DNA of 64,000 nt, taken from positions 9,754,951 to 9,818,950 of the forward strand of contig OX637395.1 in the NCBI GenBank assembly GCA_951799425.1, read 5' to 3'. This document shows positions 47,501 through 57,499 of the stretch, piece by piece. Positions within the stretch are counted from its first letter, which is position 1. Each line of letters begins with the position of its first letter. Position numbers and translations under genes: made by a program. The notes beneath the pieces are model-generated. The model was given only the letters and a program-made list of their open reading frames with translations, searched no databases and had not been told where the DNA came from. Source of the stretch: Ilex aquifolium (Eukaryota; Streptophyta; Magnoliopsida; Aquifoliales; Aquifoliaceae).

Positions 47501-50500
47501 TTACAGGTCAGTCCTTTGAGAAAGACATGCATGCAGCTAAGGGGTGCTTTCAACATCTTAAAACTATGTTCCAAGAGCTTGAAGAGTGTAGGGCATTTGA
47601 ATTGCTGAAGTCAACAGTTGATCGTGCAAATTACCTAATGACCAAACAGGCAAAGATTGTCGCAATGACTTGCACCCATGCAGCTTTAAAAAGGAAGGAT
47701 TTTCTTCAGTTTGGCTTCAAGTATGACAATTTGTTGATGGAAGAAAGTGCACAAATCTTGGAGATTGAAACTTTTATCCCGATGTTGCTCCAGAGGCAGG
47801 AAGATGGCTATGCTCGGCTTAAACGATGCATATTGATTGGTGATCATCACCAGTTGCCTCCTGTTGTGAAGAACATGGCTTTTCAGAAGTACAGTCACAT
47901 GGATCAGAGTCTATTCACAAGGTTTGTTCGTTTAGGAATTCCTTATATTGAGCTCAATGCCCAGGGTAGAGCCAGGCCAAGTTTAGCCAGACTTTACAAC
48001 TGGAGGTATAGAGAACTTGGGGATCTTCCTTATGTGAAGGAAAGTGCTATTTTCAATCGCGCAAATTCTGGATTCTCCTTTGACTATCAGTTAGTGGATG
48101 TGCTTGATTACCATGGGAGAGGTGAGAGTGCCCCTTCTCCTTGGTTTTATCAAAATGAGGGAGAGGCTGAATATATCGTCAGTATCTATATGTACATGCG
48201 CTTGTTGGGGTACCCTGCAAATAAAATATCCATTTTGACGACTTACAATGGCCAGAAACTTCTGATTCGTGATGTTATTAACAGAAGATGTGCTCCGTAT
48301 GGCTTCATTGGTCCACCAAGCAAGGTAAATTCTACTAGGATGATATTTCTCTTATAATCCACTGAAAAAATTATTCCAACATATAGCATTGTAGGATTGT
48401 AGAAACATCAATGCAATCTTCCAGATGGTCTCATATTTTGAGATCTCCTGGGTGCATTTTTGACCTGATAGTTACGGTAATTCATAATATGAGGCTTTGG
48501 GATGTCATTTGTGGACACCATCTAGGTAGATGTGTGGCTCTTCTGATCAGATTGGAGAGAAGCCAACAAGCACTGTGGTAGGAGCCATCAAATGATGTCC
48601 AAATGTGATCTACCCTGTGCATCATGCAGGGAAGTAGGATGTGCAGGCTTCCTAAATTTTATGTGGCTGTTATTTTTGTTCTTTTCTCTTTCCATAGAAT
48701 ATTAGCACTTTTTTGATTGATGAATTGTTTGTAGGTTACCACAGTCGACAAGTTTCAAGGTCAGCAGAATGATTTTATTTTGCTGTCTCTTGTGCGTACT
48801 CGTTTTGTGGGCCACCTTCGTGATGTTAGAAGATTGATTGTGGCCATGTCCCGTGCGAGACTGGGGCTTTATGTTTTCTGTCGCCGTTCTCTCTTTGAAC
48901 AATGCTATGAACTACAACCTACATTTCAAATATTGCTCCAGCGGCCTGATTGCCTTGCATTGAATTTGAATGAGGTCACATCATCTACAGATCGTCATGT
49001 TGAAGACACTGGACCAATTCAACTTGTCAGTGGTCTCGAAGAGATGGCGAGCATAGTCAATTACAAAATACATCACATGTATCAGGTATCTTCTAAATAT
49101 GAGAGATTGAATTCAGTTTCAGAGTTTTTCTTTAGTTCCTATGTTTGTGAATTCTTTAGAGTTTAGACACACTGAGGATTTAGTAGTGGGTTGAAAGGTA
49201 CTCTCTGTTTGTGGTCATGCTCAATATTGCTTTTGTTTCGTAGTTTGCAGTTAATTCAGTGACCAAAACTATGATCCATTAACCTTGTTGGAGCCTTTCA
49301 TGGTCAATGTAATGTGGACTTCAATGAGTCGTAGGTCTTGAGCTTGAGTTTCCCTTCGGGCTGTCTCTTTTAGGGATTTGTCCTTGTAATTACCATTCGG
49401 GGTGGGGGGGACTGCGTTTGCTTGCATGGGTTTTCTAGAAGACCAGAGTCCCAGATATCTCCTTGTCACCGTGACCTGGACCCTGACCCCCACCCAAAGC
49501 CCACCAATTCCCCCGGCACAAAAAGGAGACAAAGACACACACACACACACACAGGCACGAAACAAACACAAGAAAAGAAAAAAACAGAATGCTTTTCTTC
49601 TTCATTTCCTTATGGCTTGTCTCTATATTTCCGATATTCTGTTAAAGAGACAACATCAACCGAGGACAGAAAGGTAGCTCCTCCTTTGTTAAGTAATACT
49701 TCCTGTTCTGGTTTCTTCTGCCCTCCTCTTTGCTGAGCCTCTTCTGAGTATTGATTTGCAAACAACTGATGCTCCATTCTTTTTTGGAATGTGGATGCTT
49801 CCTGCTTGTTTTCATCTGAAAGCTAACTCATTTGAATTTCTTCCAAATGTGTATCTGCTTCGTATGATAGTCTGGCCAAACTTCACCACTTTAAATGTTT
49901 TACCTTTGTTTTCTCGTAACTTTATTTTTCCTCCTCTCCCAACAGTTTTTCCATCCATTTAAAAATAGGTAGTTAGGGAGAAAGGGAGGGAGGGAGGACA
50001 TATCTTCAGGTGATTCTATGAATTGTCTATCATATTTTCAATAGCATTGTTAATGAATTTTGTCGTAGAGTTCATGAGACTTAATGGGTCGTAATGTTGG
50101 AGTTAAGGAGTGCAAATATGGCTGTCTACTCCCTCAGCTAACTTACACTGTCTCTGTCTCTTCAAATTTTAGCAAGCTTTCTTATTACAGCCTAATTCAT
50201 GGGCCCCTTGCTTGGTATTTTCTATTATATTTGACTAATCTTTGTATCATGATTCACCAATTTTTTTTAAAATGGAACCTATTCTTTGTGTCAGGCACAA
50301 ATGATGAGTCATCAGTACGACCAATTTTCAGCTTATCCAGACCGAGTGGCTTCCACAATGAGTAGTACATCTGAGCAAAACGACCTGCAGGGTTCAATGA
50401 TGGACACTGATACATCTGCCTCTGCAGATGGTGCACACGAGGATATGCCACCTGAAAGTAAGTTGGATGAAACTACACTAATACCTGAAAGTAAGTTGGA

Positions 50501-50657
50501 TGAAACTACACTAATGGAACCCCTTGCAAATGTAAATGGTGACTTGCCACTTGAGAGTCGATCAAATGGGGAAATTGATGAGAAAGTCTTGATTGACGAC
50601 AAAAATGGTGTGGCACACGAATCCGCTTCAAATGAGGAAAGCAAAATGGAGGAGTAA
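20784..50657 (+). CDS. AQR: AQUARIUS-type intron-binding spliceosomal RNA helicase, 15 exons
   Basis: Exons: 20784-21072, 21216-21358, 22438-22527, 27070-27132, 30419-30505, 30622-30759, 30848-31005, 41647-41881, 42082-42192, 43667-44725, 44882-45145, 46810-46995, 47170-48324, 48735-49085, 50295-50657. All introns are GT-AG and phases join without a break, giving 1,563 residues (family about 1,500). From recalled homology to Arabidopsis EMB2765 and human AQR, residues 1 to about 400 are the ARM-repeat region and the rest the SF1 helicase core. Seen motifs: Walker A GPPGTGKT (896-903), MEESAQ (about 1132), GDHHQLPPV (about 1165), [11 protein letters not shown] (about 1328) and VAMSRAR (about 1362). 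In the family this helicase joins the spliceosomal intron-binding complex with SYF1 and ISY1, binds introns upstream of the branch point, and is essential (embryo-lethal in Arabidopsis). It acts in the nucleus. Residues after about 1443 form a variable acidic tail with an 11-residue duplication. Start chosen by the family N-terminus [14 protein letters not shown]. Confidence 0.97.
22549..22722 (+). repeat. Copia-type LTR and primer-binding site in AQR intron 3
   Basis: A 162-bp LTR-like segment runs from TGTTGGAGAATATTATGAC (22549) to TTCATTACA (22710). It is followed at once by TGGTATCAGTGC (22711-22722), close to the initiator-Met-tRNA primer site TGGTATCAGAGC. It starts only 21 bp after the exon 3 donor. 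No matching 3' LTR was found. Confidence 0.65.
22723..26340 (+). pseudogene. Copia gag remnant and LTR-like insert in AQR intron 3
   Basis: A copia Gag-type reading is visible at about 25120-25420 ([36 protein letters not shown] ... [12 protein letters not shown]), in several frames with stops. It is preceded by weaker gag-like sequence at 23640-23820. Between these lies about 1.27 kb (23.82-25.10 kb) of LTR-like DNA with many GGATCGATCC words (24530-24960) and a TATTTATA at about 24491, probably a separate insertion. A degenerate GGTTCAGGC minisatellite lies at 23330-23590. No protease or pol was recognised. Confidence 0.5.
27368..28010 (+). pseudogene. LTR/gag-like remnant in AQR intron 4
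   Basis: TTTAATTAGGA-rich LTR-like sequence ends near 27700, followed by TTGGTATCAAAAC at about 27701, similar to a primer-binding site. A 90-codon open frame follows (27736-28008; [16 protein letters not shown]) that I do not recognise. The order LTR, primer site, then open frame suggests a truncated retroelement. Confidence 0.4.
29036..29352. mobile_element. hAT-like MITE (copy 1) in AQR intron 4
   Basis: 317 bp flanked by perfect 8-bp direct repeats TATGAATC (29028-29035 and 29353-29360). Internal sequence (TGAGACACATC, GGTATCGGGTGATACGA, GACGATATTTCGGCGA, GATTGACTCGGATACAA, CTCGGGGTTTATA, GTAACGGTATCGTCT) matches the element at 53319-53663 in inverse orientation. The 8-bp target duplication points to a hAT-type non-autonomous element. 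Confidence 0.82.
29361..30006. mobile_element. Possible TIR element adjacent to the MITE
   Basis: Begins near GAAAGCACGGATATGAGATACGG and ends near CGTATCCGATATGGATATTGCTTC, which is its imperfect inverse. The ends resemble those of the element at 34874-35612. It contains a TA dinucleotide tract (29456-29507). Boundaries and target duplication are unresolved. Confidence 0.4.
29456..29507. repeat. (TA)n microsatellite
   Basis: About 26 uninterrupted TA repeats. The apparent Tyr-Ile open frame across it is an artefact. Confidence 0.95.
31205..31240 (-). mobile_element. Helitron-like 3' terminus in AQR intron 7
   Basis: On the - strand a hairpin CCGTGCCTTCAGGCACGG (31216-31233, 7-bp stem) is followed after about 7 bp by CTAG (31205-31208) and then T. 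This is the diagnostic Helitron 3' end (hairpin, CTRR, insertion before T). The matching TC 5' end was not located. Confidence 0.5.
33312..33772. other. Unassigned insert in the copia 2 RNase H region
   Basis: Relative to the related copia end at 37081-37270, copia 2 has extra DNA here. It carries direct repeats of CGACCCACGATCT near 33345 and 33747, and GTACC-rich sequence at 33690-33740. No terminal structure was resolved. Confidence 0.35.
34874..35612. mobile_element. TIR element of about 740 bp inserted in copia 2 reverse transcriptase
   Basis: Left end GGAAGCACGGACAC, right end TGTCCGTGCTTCTTA, an inverted pair. On the - strand the copia frame NAPRVV ... WVYKIKT is split here, so the insertion is real. 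Flanks TAAGC and TAGGC could be an eroded 5-bp target duplication. The interior is AT-rich with repeated GGACACG words near 34975-35030 and no transposase frame. Confidence 0.65.
36665..39371 (-). mobile_element. Copia 3: internally deleted copia element nested in copia 2 integrase
   Basis: LTRs (+ strand TGTTAATAT...ATCAAAGAAAGAGGA to GATTACTCTAACA) lie at 39191-39371 (5') and 36665-36963 (3'). The 3' LTR carries an internal tandem duplication of about 110 bp. The - strand primer site TGGTATGAGAGCC adjoins the 5' LTR. The interior holds a gag gene and a short RNase H tail (36964-37220). Protease, integrase and reverse transcriptase are absent, so it is a large-deletion derivative. The copia 2 integrase reading continues across it (CWVYF then LMKHLSEL). 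A 5-bp target duplication is not recognisable. Confidence 0.85.
37379..38552 (-). pseudogene. Copia 3 Gag with CCHC zinc knuckle
   Basis: The N-terminus at about 38380 ([20 protein letters not shown], then [18 protein letters not shown]) matches copia Gag starts. The middle segment (37640-37979; [40 protein letters not shown]) is the usual Gag core. The C-terminal part ([14 protein letters not shown]) is a CCHC knuckle whose first Cys lies just beyond a frame change at about 37640. Breaks near 37980-38240 disrupt it. The reading jumps directly into RNase H-side sequence, confirming an internal deletion. Confidence 0.75.
43108..43505 (+). pseudogene. psbC: Plastid-derived psbC (CP43) fragment in AQR intron 9
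   Basis: About 400 bp reads as the middle of photosystem II CP43: [45 protein letters not shown], then after a 1-bp shift near 43362 [31 protein letters not shown] and [12 protein letters not shown]. Many replacements of residues conserved in real CP43 ([11 protein letters not shown] for HALLGPETLEE), an in-frame stop near 43137 and the frameshift show a nuclear plastid insertion (NUPT), not a working gene. It ends in a T/G homopolymer run at 43500-43545. Confidence 0.9.
50451..50516 (+). repeat. 33-bp in-frame tandem duplication in the AQR last exon
   Basis: Two 33-bp units (50451-50483 and 50484-50516) differ only at the last base and encode [11 protein letters not shown] then [11 protein letters not shown]. 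Confidence 0.97.
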
Positions 50658-52400
50658 TCAGATAAAGAGTGGTAACTATGACTTCTCTAGCACCATGGAA
50701 CCTTGAATGAGTACACGTTCCTAGGAATTTATGTCAAAGTATCCCATTTGAGGGTGATTTTTATTCAAATCGTAGCCTAAATTTCGCGGGTTGATAACGA
50801 ACGTATCATCACTTCGTTAATATCTGGGTCGACACGATAATGCCATGGGCCAGAGCACGAGGACTGATGACGGGCATGAAGCTCCTGCACTAACACCCTC
50901 TATGAAAGTAAACAAGCGGTAAGCATTTGCTGCTTTGTGGTTTTTACTGTGCATAACTCAAATTAAGATACTGTGTAATGGTGCAAGTCTTAGCTGCTTC
51001 TATTTGGGGCTAATTGTTTATGTAAAAACTTTGTGATTTTTGTAATGCCATTTCTTATCTCAAAACTAGTCGTGTCCCGTGTTTTTTTTTAATGTATGGA
51101 TAGAATTACTATAGTTAAAAAGTTTAAATTTAAGTGATTACTATAATGAGCTACCGTGATTAAACAGTTAAAAGTTAAAATTTAAATGAGTTAGTAGGTC
51201 GGAAACTGTGGCAGCTCCAGTCACAGGAAAACGTGGAATGGGAGTTTTTTAGTTCCCTTTTACCTTTCTAGTAAGTTTTTCTTTTTTTCTATAGATCATT
51301 CTTCGGGACTTTAATTTCTTTGCAAAAATGACAGAATTGAGAGTTCTAGTGAAACAAGATTATCAGTTGACCTAATGATTATTGTTTTTATTGTTAAACC
51401 TTAAGGTCGTGGGTTTGAACTTTATAGTTTTCCTCGTTGAGTGTACTAAGTGCAATCTCATGAGTTGTTTCTTTAATTAATCCAAAAAGATTATTTTCAA
51501 TTCTTCATATGGTACAAGAAAAAATGTATAACTTGAATTATAAAAATTGTAAGATGACCCCAAACGTTACAATGTATTTAAAATCAATCTTAATTGTTTT
51601 ATTTATAATTAGACCTCCAAAACTCATATTAACCTGTAAAAATCATAAATTTTGGTGTCGTATTAAAGTAAATTCTCTAGAGTAAATATGGACATCATGA
51701 TTGTGAAAAATATATTCCCACCAAAATGTTTGATTATCTATTTCTTACACCAATAAACACCAATTAATTAAAAAAATGTTCTTACGTTCAATTGACGCAG
51801 ACAAACTAAGATCGCGTGTTCAAACCTCTAGTCTCCTCCCCTGTAATAGTAACCGACCAAAAAAAACATAAACCATTCACCACTCAAAAAGAATGAGATT
51901 TGAGGTTCATGGTTTCAAAAGAAGCCCACGTTGAGCACAATTGGCAAAAACCGTTGGTGATTACGGTTTAAGGAAATGGTTGGTTATAGGTTCTTGTAAC
52001 TTAGTCATACAGGAAGACTTCAAGATTTGACACATGAAAAATTTACCGAAAACTCATTTTATCTCGAACCTTTTAGAATGCAAAAAATTTATATACAAAA
52101 TACAACACGATAGAAATTTGCCTAGTTCGAGTTTGAGAGAAAATCAACATGAGTTCAAAATTTCCAACAAAAATGTCTACAATGACAAATACTTCATTTT
52201 ACTCCCTTGTAGTTTATCCTTTATGCACATCGCCCCCCCTTGTTTAAAAATAGTCTGCAGTGCCACAAATGGAACCTCTGGCTGTCAATAAAACCATTGA
52301 CCATAAGGGACCAGTGGACTATCTTTGAATGGTTTATAACTTGAGAAGCATAATATTTATGACTTTCATAGTGACACAGAAGTCATGACTCATGCACCAG
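50658..52400. other. AQR 3' UTR and AT-rich intergenic DNA
   Basis: The first about 400 bp are likely 3' UTR, but no canonical AATAAA stands out. After about 51070 the sequence is AT-rich and resembles the DNA at 32555-32690 (ACTATNGTTAAAAAGTT-type words). It may be another decayed repeat. No gene seen. Confidence 0.45.
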
Positions 52401-53318
52401 AAAGTTAGGAGATTCCCAAAAGATGTCTTTATGAACTTTATGGCCTACTAAGCTGACATTCCAAACTGTCATTTTACACCCATGAAAGGTGATCCTGTGA
52501 AGATCCAAAACCATTCAAGTAACCAAAAACATAGCCTTAGACAGGAGTGTGGCTGGGCATGCTACTACAGAATCGGCCAAAGGTCCAAAAACATACACCT
52601 ACATGGTAGTAAGGGGCATTCAAAGTCCTTTCCCAGGAAAGCTATCAGTCTCAGAATTGAAGCTTAGAATACATGCAGTAGTTTTCCAAGCCTGGTTTTC
52701 GGCTGCCTCACTTCTGCCACCCACCTGCTCCATTTTTCATCCGATGAGCAATCACTGTCATCCCTTTCCCTATCTTCTTCCACCAAGAAAAGATCTTTAC
52801 TCTCGCCTTGCAGTTTAAACTCCGAACACCTGTATCAACAATCATGATATCAGGAGTGAGGAGTATAATTGGAGCAGACAGAAATATAAGGTGAACATTA
52901 ATTTTCCAATAAGAAACTTCCTCAAACAAAGGCTTGAGAAACTAAGTAGGGCATTTTGATATGAATCTTAAGTAGTCTATCAGTGGTGCAAAGCAGAATC
53001 GTCCTTTTTCAGTAGGGGAATGAAAAGTTAGACATTTGAAAGTCAGCAAATAGCAGTTTTCCTATGTAGTTATGCCGTTCCCTTCCATGATCCACCCAAC
53101 ATGGCTAAGCTAATAAATACTGAATGACAGAGTGGGATGCCGGCTTTCTTTTTTGTCCCACAAAATGAATGCAGTAACCCATCCAAGACTCTTATTTTTT
53201 CAGTTTAAGCATCTAAGGGTTTACCATCAGCAGCACGATTTGTTTTAGTACACCTAAAAGCCACAGCAACCAACACTTCAACAAAACAAAACAATTTCGA
53301 CCAAAGCAGTGATCCAAA

Positions 53319-53663
53319 TATGGTTCAAAGTATCGGTCGATACTGATACGAGTCAGCTGAGTCATATCCGTCTCAGTACCTTTGAAGACGATACCGTTAC
53401 ACGATATATATAAACCCCGAGTCTCACACAACTCAGACAAACCCGACTGTGTCGTATGAATTGTATCCGAGTCAATCTCGAATCGCCGAAATATCGTCAC
53501 CGAATTGGCCAATACAGTTCCACAACGCTGCAATGACTTAAATTTCTCGTTATATTCAACATTTTCTTTTAGGTCGTATCGCCCGATACCGTGCTGTGAC
53601 GCTGCTACCGATGTGTCTCAGAGCTTTTCGAGTTGATGGCCGATACCGCGACGTTGAACCATA
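53319..53663. mobile_element. hAT-like MITE (copy 2)
   Basis: 345 bp with TIRs TATGGTTCAA and TTGAACCATA, and flanking 8-bp repeats GATCCAAA (53311-53318 and 53664-53671). Copy B of the duplication has a single GATCAAAG at the matching place (about 58854), the pre-insertion state. The interior is inversely related to 29036-29352. Confidence 0.88.
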
Positions 53664-54732
53664 GATCCAAAGTACAAGGGCAATGTTAAAGTTCTATAAA
53701 TGCAGCAGTTTGCAAAAAGAATATCTTAAATAGTTAATAAATTCTTCATGACTTTATTAGAACCAAGTGCAGTGAAGTTAACAGTTCCCTGCATTACAAC
53801 ACAACTTAAATGGTCGTGAAAGCTGGAGATAAAGGAAGAACAAATAAATAAATAATCTATGTACAACAAATAAATAACGCCATTGATAATTGCTTTTGTA
53901 GCTGATTTGCTATAGATACATACTATCGAATCTGACTACTCAAACATACAAAATATGGGCCTAAAGATGAGCAAACCTCGTGTGCAGCTAGACAGCAATA
54001 ATGTTTAAGACAACCAGAACTGTTTCAGTAAAATCCCTTTAGATAAATGCTTCACAGTTACCAGGACTACATTTGTACATACAGTACTAAAGCACGTTAG
54101 GGCAACTTTCATAGGGCAAGCAATATGATACACAAATTATGCGTAGTGTGTACAATTTGCACACAACTAAGCTTATCATTTGGCAACTTAAAGATCGATG
54201 TCAAACATTCTTTCAAATTTTATGTACTTTTTTCCTTTTTCCTCGTAATTTCTTTGTTTGGCTTTTTTAGACTGAAAATTTTGCTTTCTAAAGTGCTATT
54301 CAGAATGCAAATCGATATTTAAGACTACTTCCAGTCAATCAACAACATAATTATTACAATATTAATGCCAACAAATCTTTTACCTTTTCAGTCAAGTGAA
54401 GCTAAATGACATAAAACATTGGTAGAAAGCTCATAACAGTTGAAAATCATGTAGAGTTTACTTCCACTTTATCAATCAATCCAACAAAATATCAATAATA
54501 ACGATGATACGACTCTCACAGATAGGTTTGTTTTCTGACCAAAAAAAAAAGACTCTCACAGAAAGCATCCAATCATCAAAGGATTATAACATAGTAAGGC
54601 ACAATCATAGTTGTTATAGTACCTAATACTTTCTCTTCTCTCCTATGTATTCAGCCTGTGTCCTTTATTTTTTGCTGGCAGTTGTGTATAAGAGTTATAA
54701 AGATTATTTTCTCAGAAGGTAAAAGTTAAAAC

Positions 54733-55541
54733 TGTAAAAAAAAATTTAAGTTTTTAAAACTTTTATTGAATTTCCATTTTAATTATGTTTAAATTGTGAT
54801 TTTCAGTTTCAATTTTTTTGGTCCTATTTATTGTGTATATTCAAGAATAACAATTATTGACCTAAAAATTAGTTTTATAACTATTCATGGTCAAACGGTT
54901 CAAGAAAAAAAATTGAATAGTCATCATGTGGAGGTTACACAAACAGTGGCTATATAAGTGGCTTTTGGCTTACACCGAATTCAACTTTTCAATATATCCC
55001 AGTACACTTTTCCTTACCCCACTTTCCAGCAACGAAATCAAAACTCTTCCTTCCAATTGCTTATTTTCAAGTTTTATACTTGGCCTACTTTTCAATTATC
55101 ATCTATTATTTTATTTTTGGGCAACTCGATTCGAGTCAGATTCACTTCAACCTTCCAGTGGACGTGACCATTGAGAAGGTGTTACTGCGAGCGTCTGGGT
55201 TGGATCTTGGAGTCGCTGGTGTCCGTCAATACCCTCACGTGGGGAGGCTCAGCTGCTTTAAGACAGTGATCACACGCCTTTCGAACTCGCAGACCAGCTC
55301 TTTCTAAATAAATTTATTTGGTTTATATAGATTACATGTTTATACATTTTCTGTATTTATTTAAATTGCATGTTATATTTTTAATGATCTAACTACTGTT
55401 TGCATGCTTTATTTCGAACACTCATAGTTATTTTGCTCACATCATAAATCTAATATTTGTTGATTTGGCCAAAAGTTCAGTAGCAATTTTACTTAATTCC
55501 AATTATAAATCTATGCTTAAAATCTATAATTAGTTTTTACA
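54733..55541 (+). mobile_element. Solo LTR of 809 bp
   Basis: Starts TGTAAAAAAA, ends TTTTTACA, flanked by AAAAC (54728-54732 and 55542-55546). Copy B reads TAAAACCATTAATTTGC without interruption (about 61203). The LTR has a TATATAA promoter motif (about 54950) and AATAAA (about 55306). No internal region or second LTR, hence solo. Confidence 0.87.
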
Positions 55542-55639
55542 AAAACCATTACTTTGCAATAGTAAACCTATGATATAAAACGAGTGCGGTGACCTTTGAG
55601 GCACAACAAACCATTATTTCTAGCAATGTGAACATAATA

Positions 55640-56522
55640 TGATGCCCTTGTTTGGAGCAACTGAGCGAGATACTTTTTCCGGGTTCAAATCACTACTACT
55701 CCTTGAGGTATAGTTTCGATTGATCCATCTTTCATCTTCCAACAAGCGCTCTTCCTTTATGTGCGCAAAAGAGAGCAGCCATTATCGTGCGTGGTCGATA
55801 TGCTTTGATTTCTCTTCGAATTTCAGGTTCTCCATCCACAAAAATTCCGATTAACCTCGGGCTTGATTTGAAAGACGCTCAAATCTGCCTTGACATTTCA
55901 GGACAGAAGATGTCGGTCGAATTTTTGCGAGTTCTCCATGCACATTGTCATAACTGGAGGGGCCAAAGCCGACCATCAAACCATCTACAAATTCTTCCCA
56001 CATTGGAACACTTGATTACGTTTGAACCAATCATACCACTGGATTGTTTCACCGTCAAAGATTGATTGAAGCAATTTCTATCTTCATATTCTCCGTTGTT
56101 CAATAGAACCAAAAAAAATCGTTCTGCATGTGAAATCCATCCAGAAGGATCTCCTTCATCCCATCATGGAAATTCAATTTTCACACGAGGGAATCCTTGC
56201 TCTCAATCCCAACCATATCCATTATGGAAGCAGTGATGAGATTCTTCTATAAGCATAGCAGCTTCTCCCACGACCCTTTTTCTGCGGTACTCGCGTTGAT
56301 GCAACACTGCCGGATACTCCAGTCGTGAGCATGATGGATTGAAAGTTGATCCCGCTCTATCCTTGGTTGGTTGTGACAACAACTTCATGAGTACATCAAG
56401 CTTCTTGCTAATGTCTATCACAACAGTTTGAAGCTTTGCAATATTTTGTGTTTCTCTAACGCAAGTTACGCAACACCATGGTGATTGAGTTGTTCATCAC
56501 ACTTTGCATTAGTTCTTGTCAT
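55640..56522 (-). pseudogene. Ty3/gypsy gag remnant
   Basis: From ATG at about 56522 leftward (MTRTNAKCDEQLNHHGVA), multiple frames recover typical gypsy Gag phrases: KIEFPWDEGDPSGWISHAER (with a stop inside), LIGIFVDGEPEIRREIKAYR and YRPRTIMAAL. A primer site (TGGTATCAGAGCATGAC on the - strand, 56537-56553) and LTR lie just upstream. It is full of stops and frameshifts, and protease and pol are absent. Confidence 0.8.
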
Positions 56523-56555
56523 TTTGATGAAAAAATGTCATGCTCTGATACCAAA

Positions 56556-56871
56556 TGATAAGTCTTGAATCAAAAAATCGATGTAAAATAAGAGAGAAGA
56601 GAAAGTGATCACTTCAAGGGGATCGGACCTCCAAATCCCTAAGGCAATAATATTATTCATTTGATAACCAACCATACGACATCTACAAGTTTTTATAGTG
56701 GAAGATCCAAACTAAAAAGGAAACAAAATCAAAGGGCCTAAAATAAGGTTCAACAGCTCCAAGATTTCGGGCATGAAAGCCGTAGAGAAATTGACTAGAT
56801 AAAGAACTAAATAAGAAACTAAATCAAATCCTAAATAGAATCATATCATTAACTCACAAATATTTCAAACA
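56556..56871 (-). repeat. 5' LTR of the gypsy gag remnant
   Basis: Bounded by TGATAAGTC next to the primer site at 56555 and by TATTTCAAACA at 56871 (TGTTTGAAATA on the - strand), giving a TG...CA LTR of about 316 bp. The right end is inferred. Confidence 0.55.
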
Positions 56872-57499
56872 ACTTAGCCGAATCTCATGAGACCCAGGTT
56901 CGAACAGAAGGTAAAACAATACTGAATTGAAAGTTGTCGTGCCAGAAATGAGTTGATCAAGACGTATTAATTCCGGTTGCTACACTGCACCATGTGATAC
57001 AAACAAGCATGTGCCAACAAAGATCAAAATTTTGTTTTGGTGCATAATTTCGATCACTTTGAAAATGAAAATGATTTAGAAATATTTCAAAAAAAGGATA
57101 AAAACATAGAAAAAAAGTAAAAAACTTGTTTACGAAACATTAATTGAAACACGTCGAAAAACTTCAAAATGTATGAATTTTGATATTCCATTACTAATTT
57201 GTCGGTTCGACCATTTTGAAACAAAATTTAGTTGTGTGCACCAAAAAGTTATTGGTGGATTATCACTTCAAATCAAACAATATTTAATAAGATTTCCCAA
57301 TCACAAAATTATTGAAAGGTTATATAACACTGGTGGTCACATATCCATTCTGCTTATTATTGGAATGGCAATGAATAGTCAAACAATTTATAAACAAATT
57401 ACAAACTTGAAGGATTAAAATGACAAAATCAGTAGTTGAGAAACCAAAATAAAACAGAGTACATGACCACCATGTAATTTATCTCTATTGAAAAGTAAC
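56872..57499. other. AT-rich non-coding DNA
   Basis: Nothing recognised. The 81-codon open frame at 57173-57418 shows no family features. Confidence 0.5.

Larger units (their letters stand above)
52410..55620. repeat. Segmental duplication, copy A
   Basis: Collinear with 57500-61285 in the same orientation. Anchors: AAAGGTGATC(C/T)TGTGAAGATCC (52485 and 57580), CCTGGTTTTCGGCTGCCTCA (52690 and 57711), ACAAATCTTTTACC or TCAAATCTTTTACC with TTTTCAGTCAAGT (54370 and 60905), GAGGCACAACAAACCATTATTT (55600 and 61256). Copy A contains two insertions absent from B: a MITE and a solo LTR. Confidence 0.9.

Noticed and set aside
47686-47898. - strand open frame opposite AQR exon 13
   Set aside because: Shadow of the helicase coding sequence.
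49402-49736. Open frames with a His-Thr repeat
   Set aside because: They lie in AQR intron 14 across an (AC)n tract and overlap in two frames; no family resemblance.
57173-57418. 81-codon open frame
   Set aside because: AT-rich, no recognisable domain, no duplication counterpart; probably chance.
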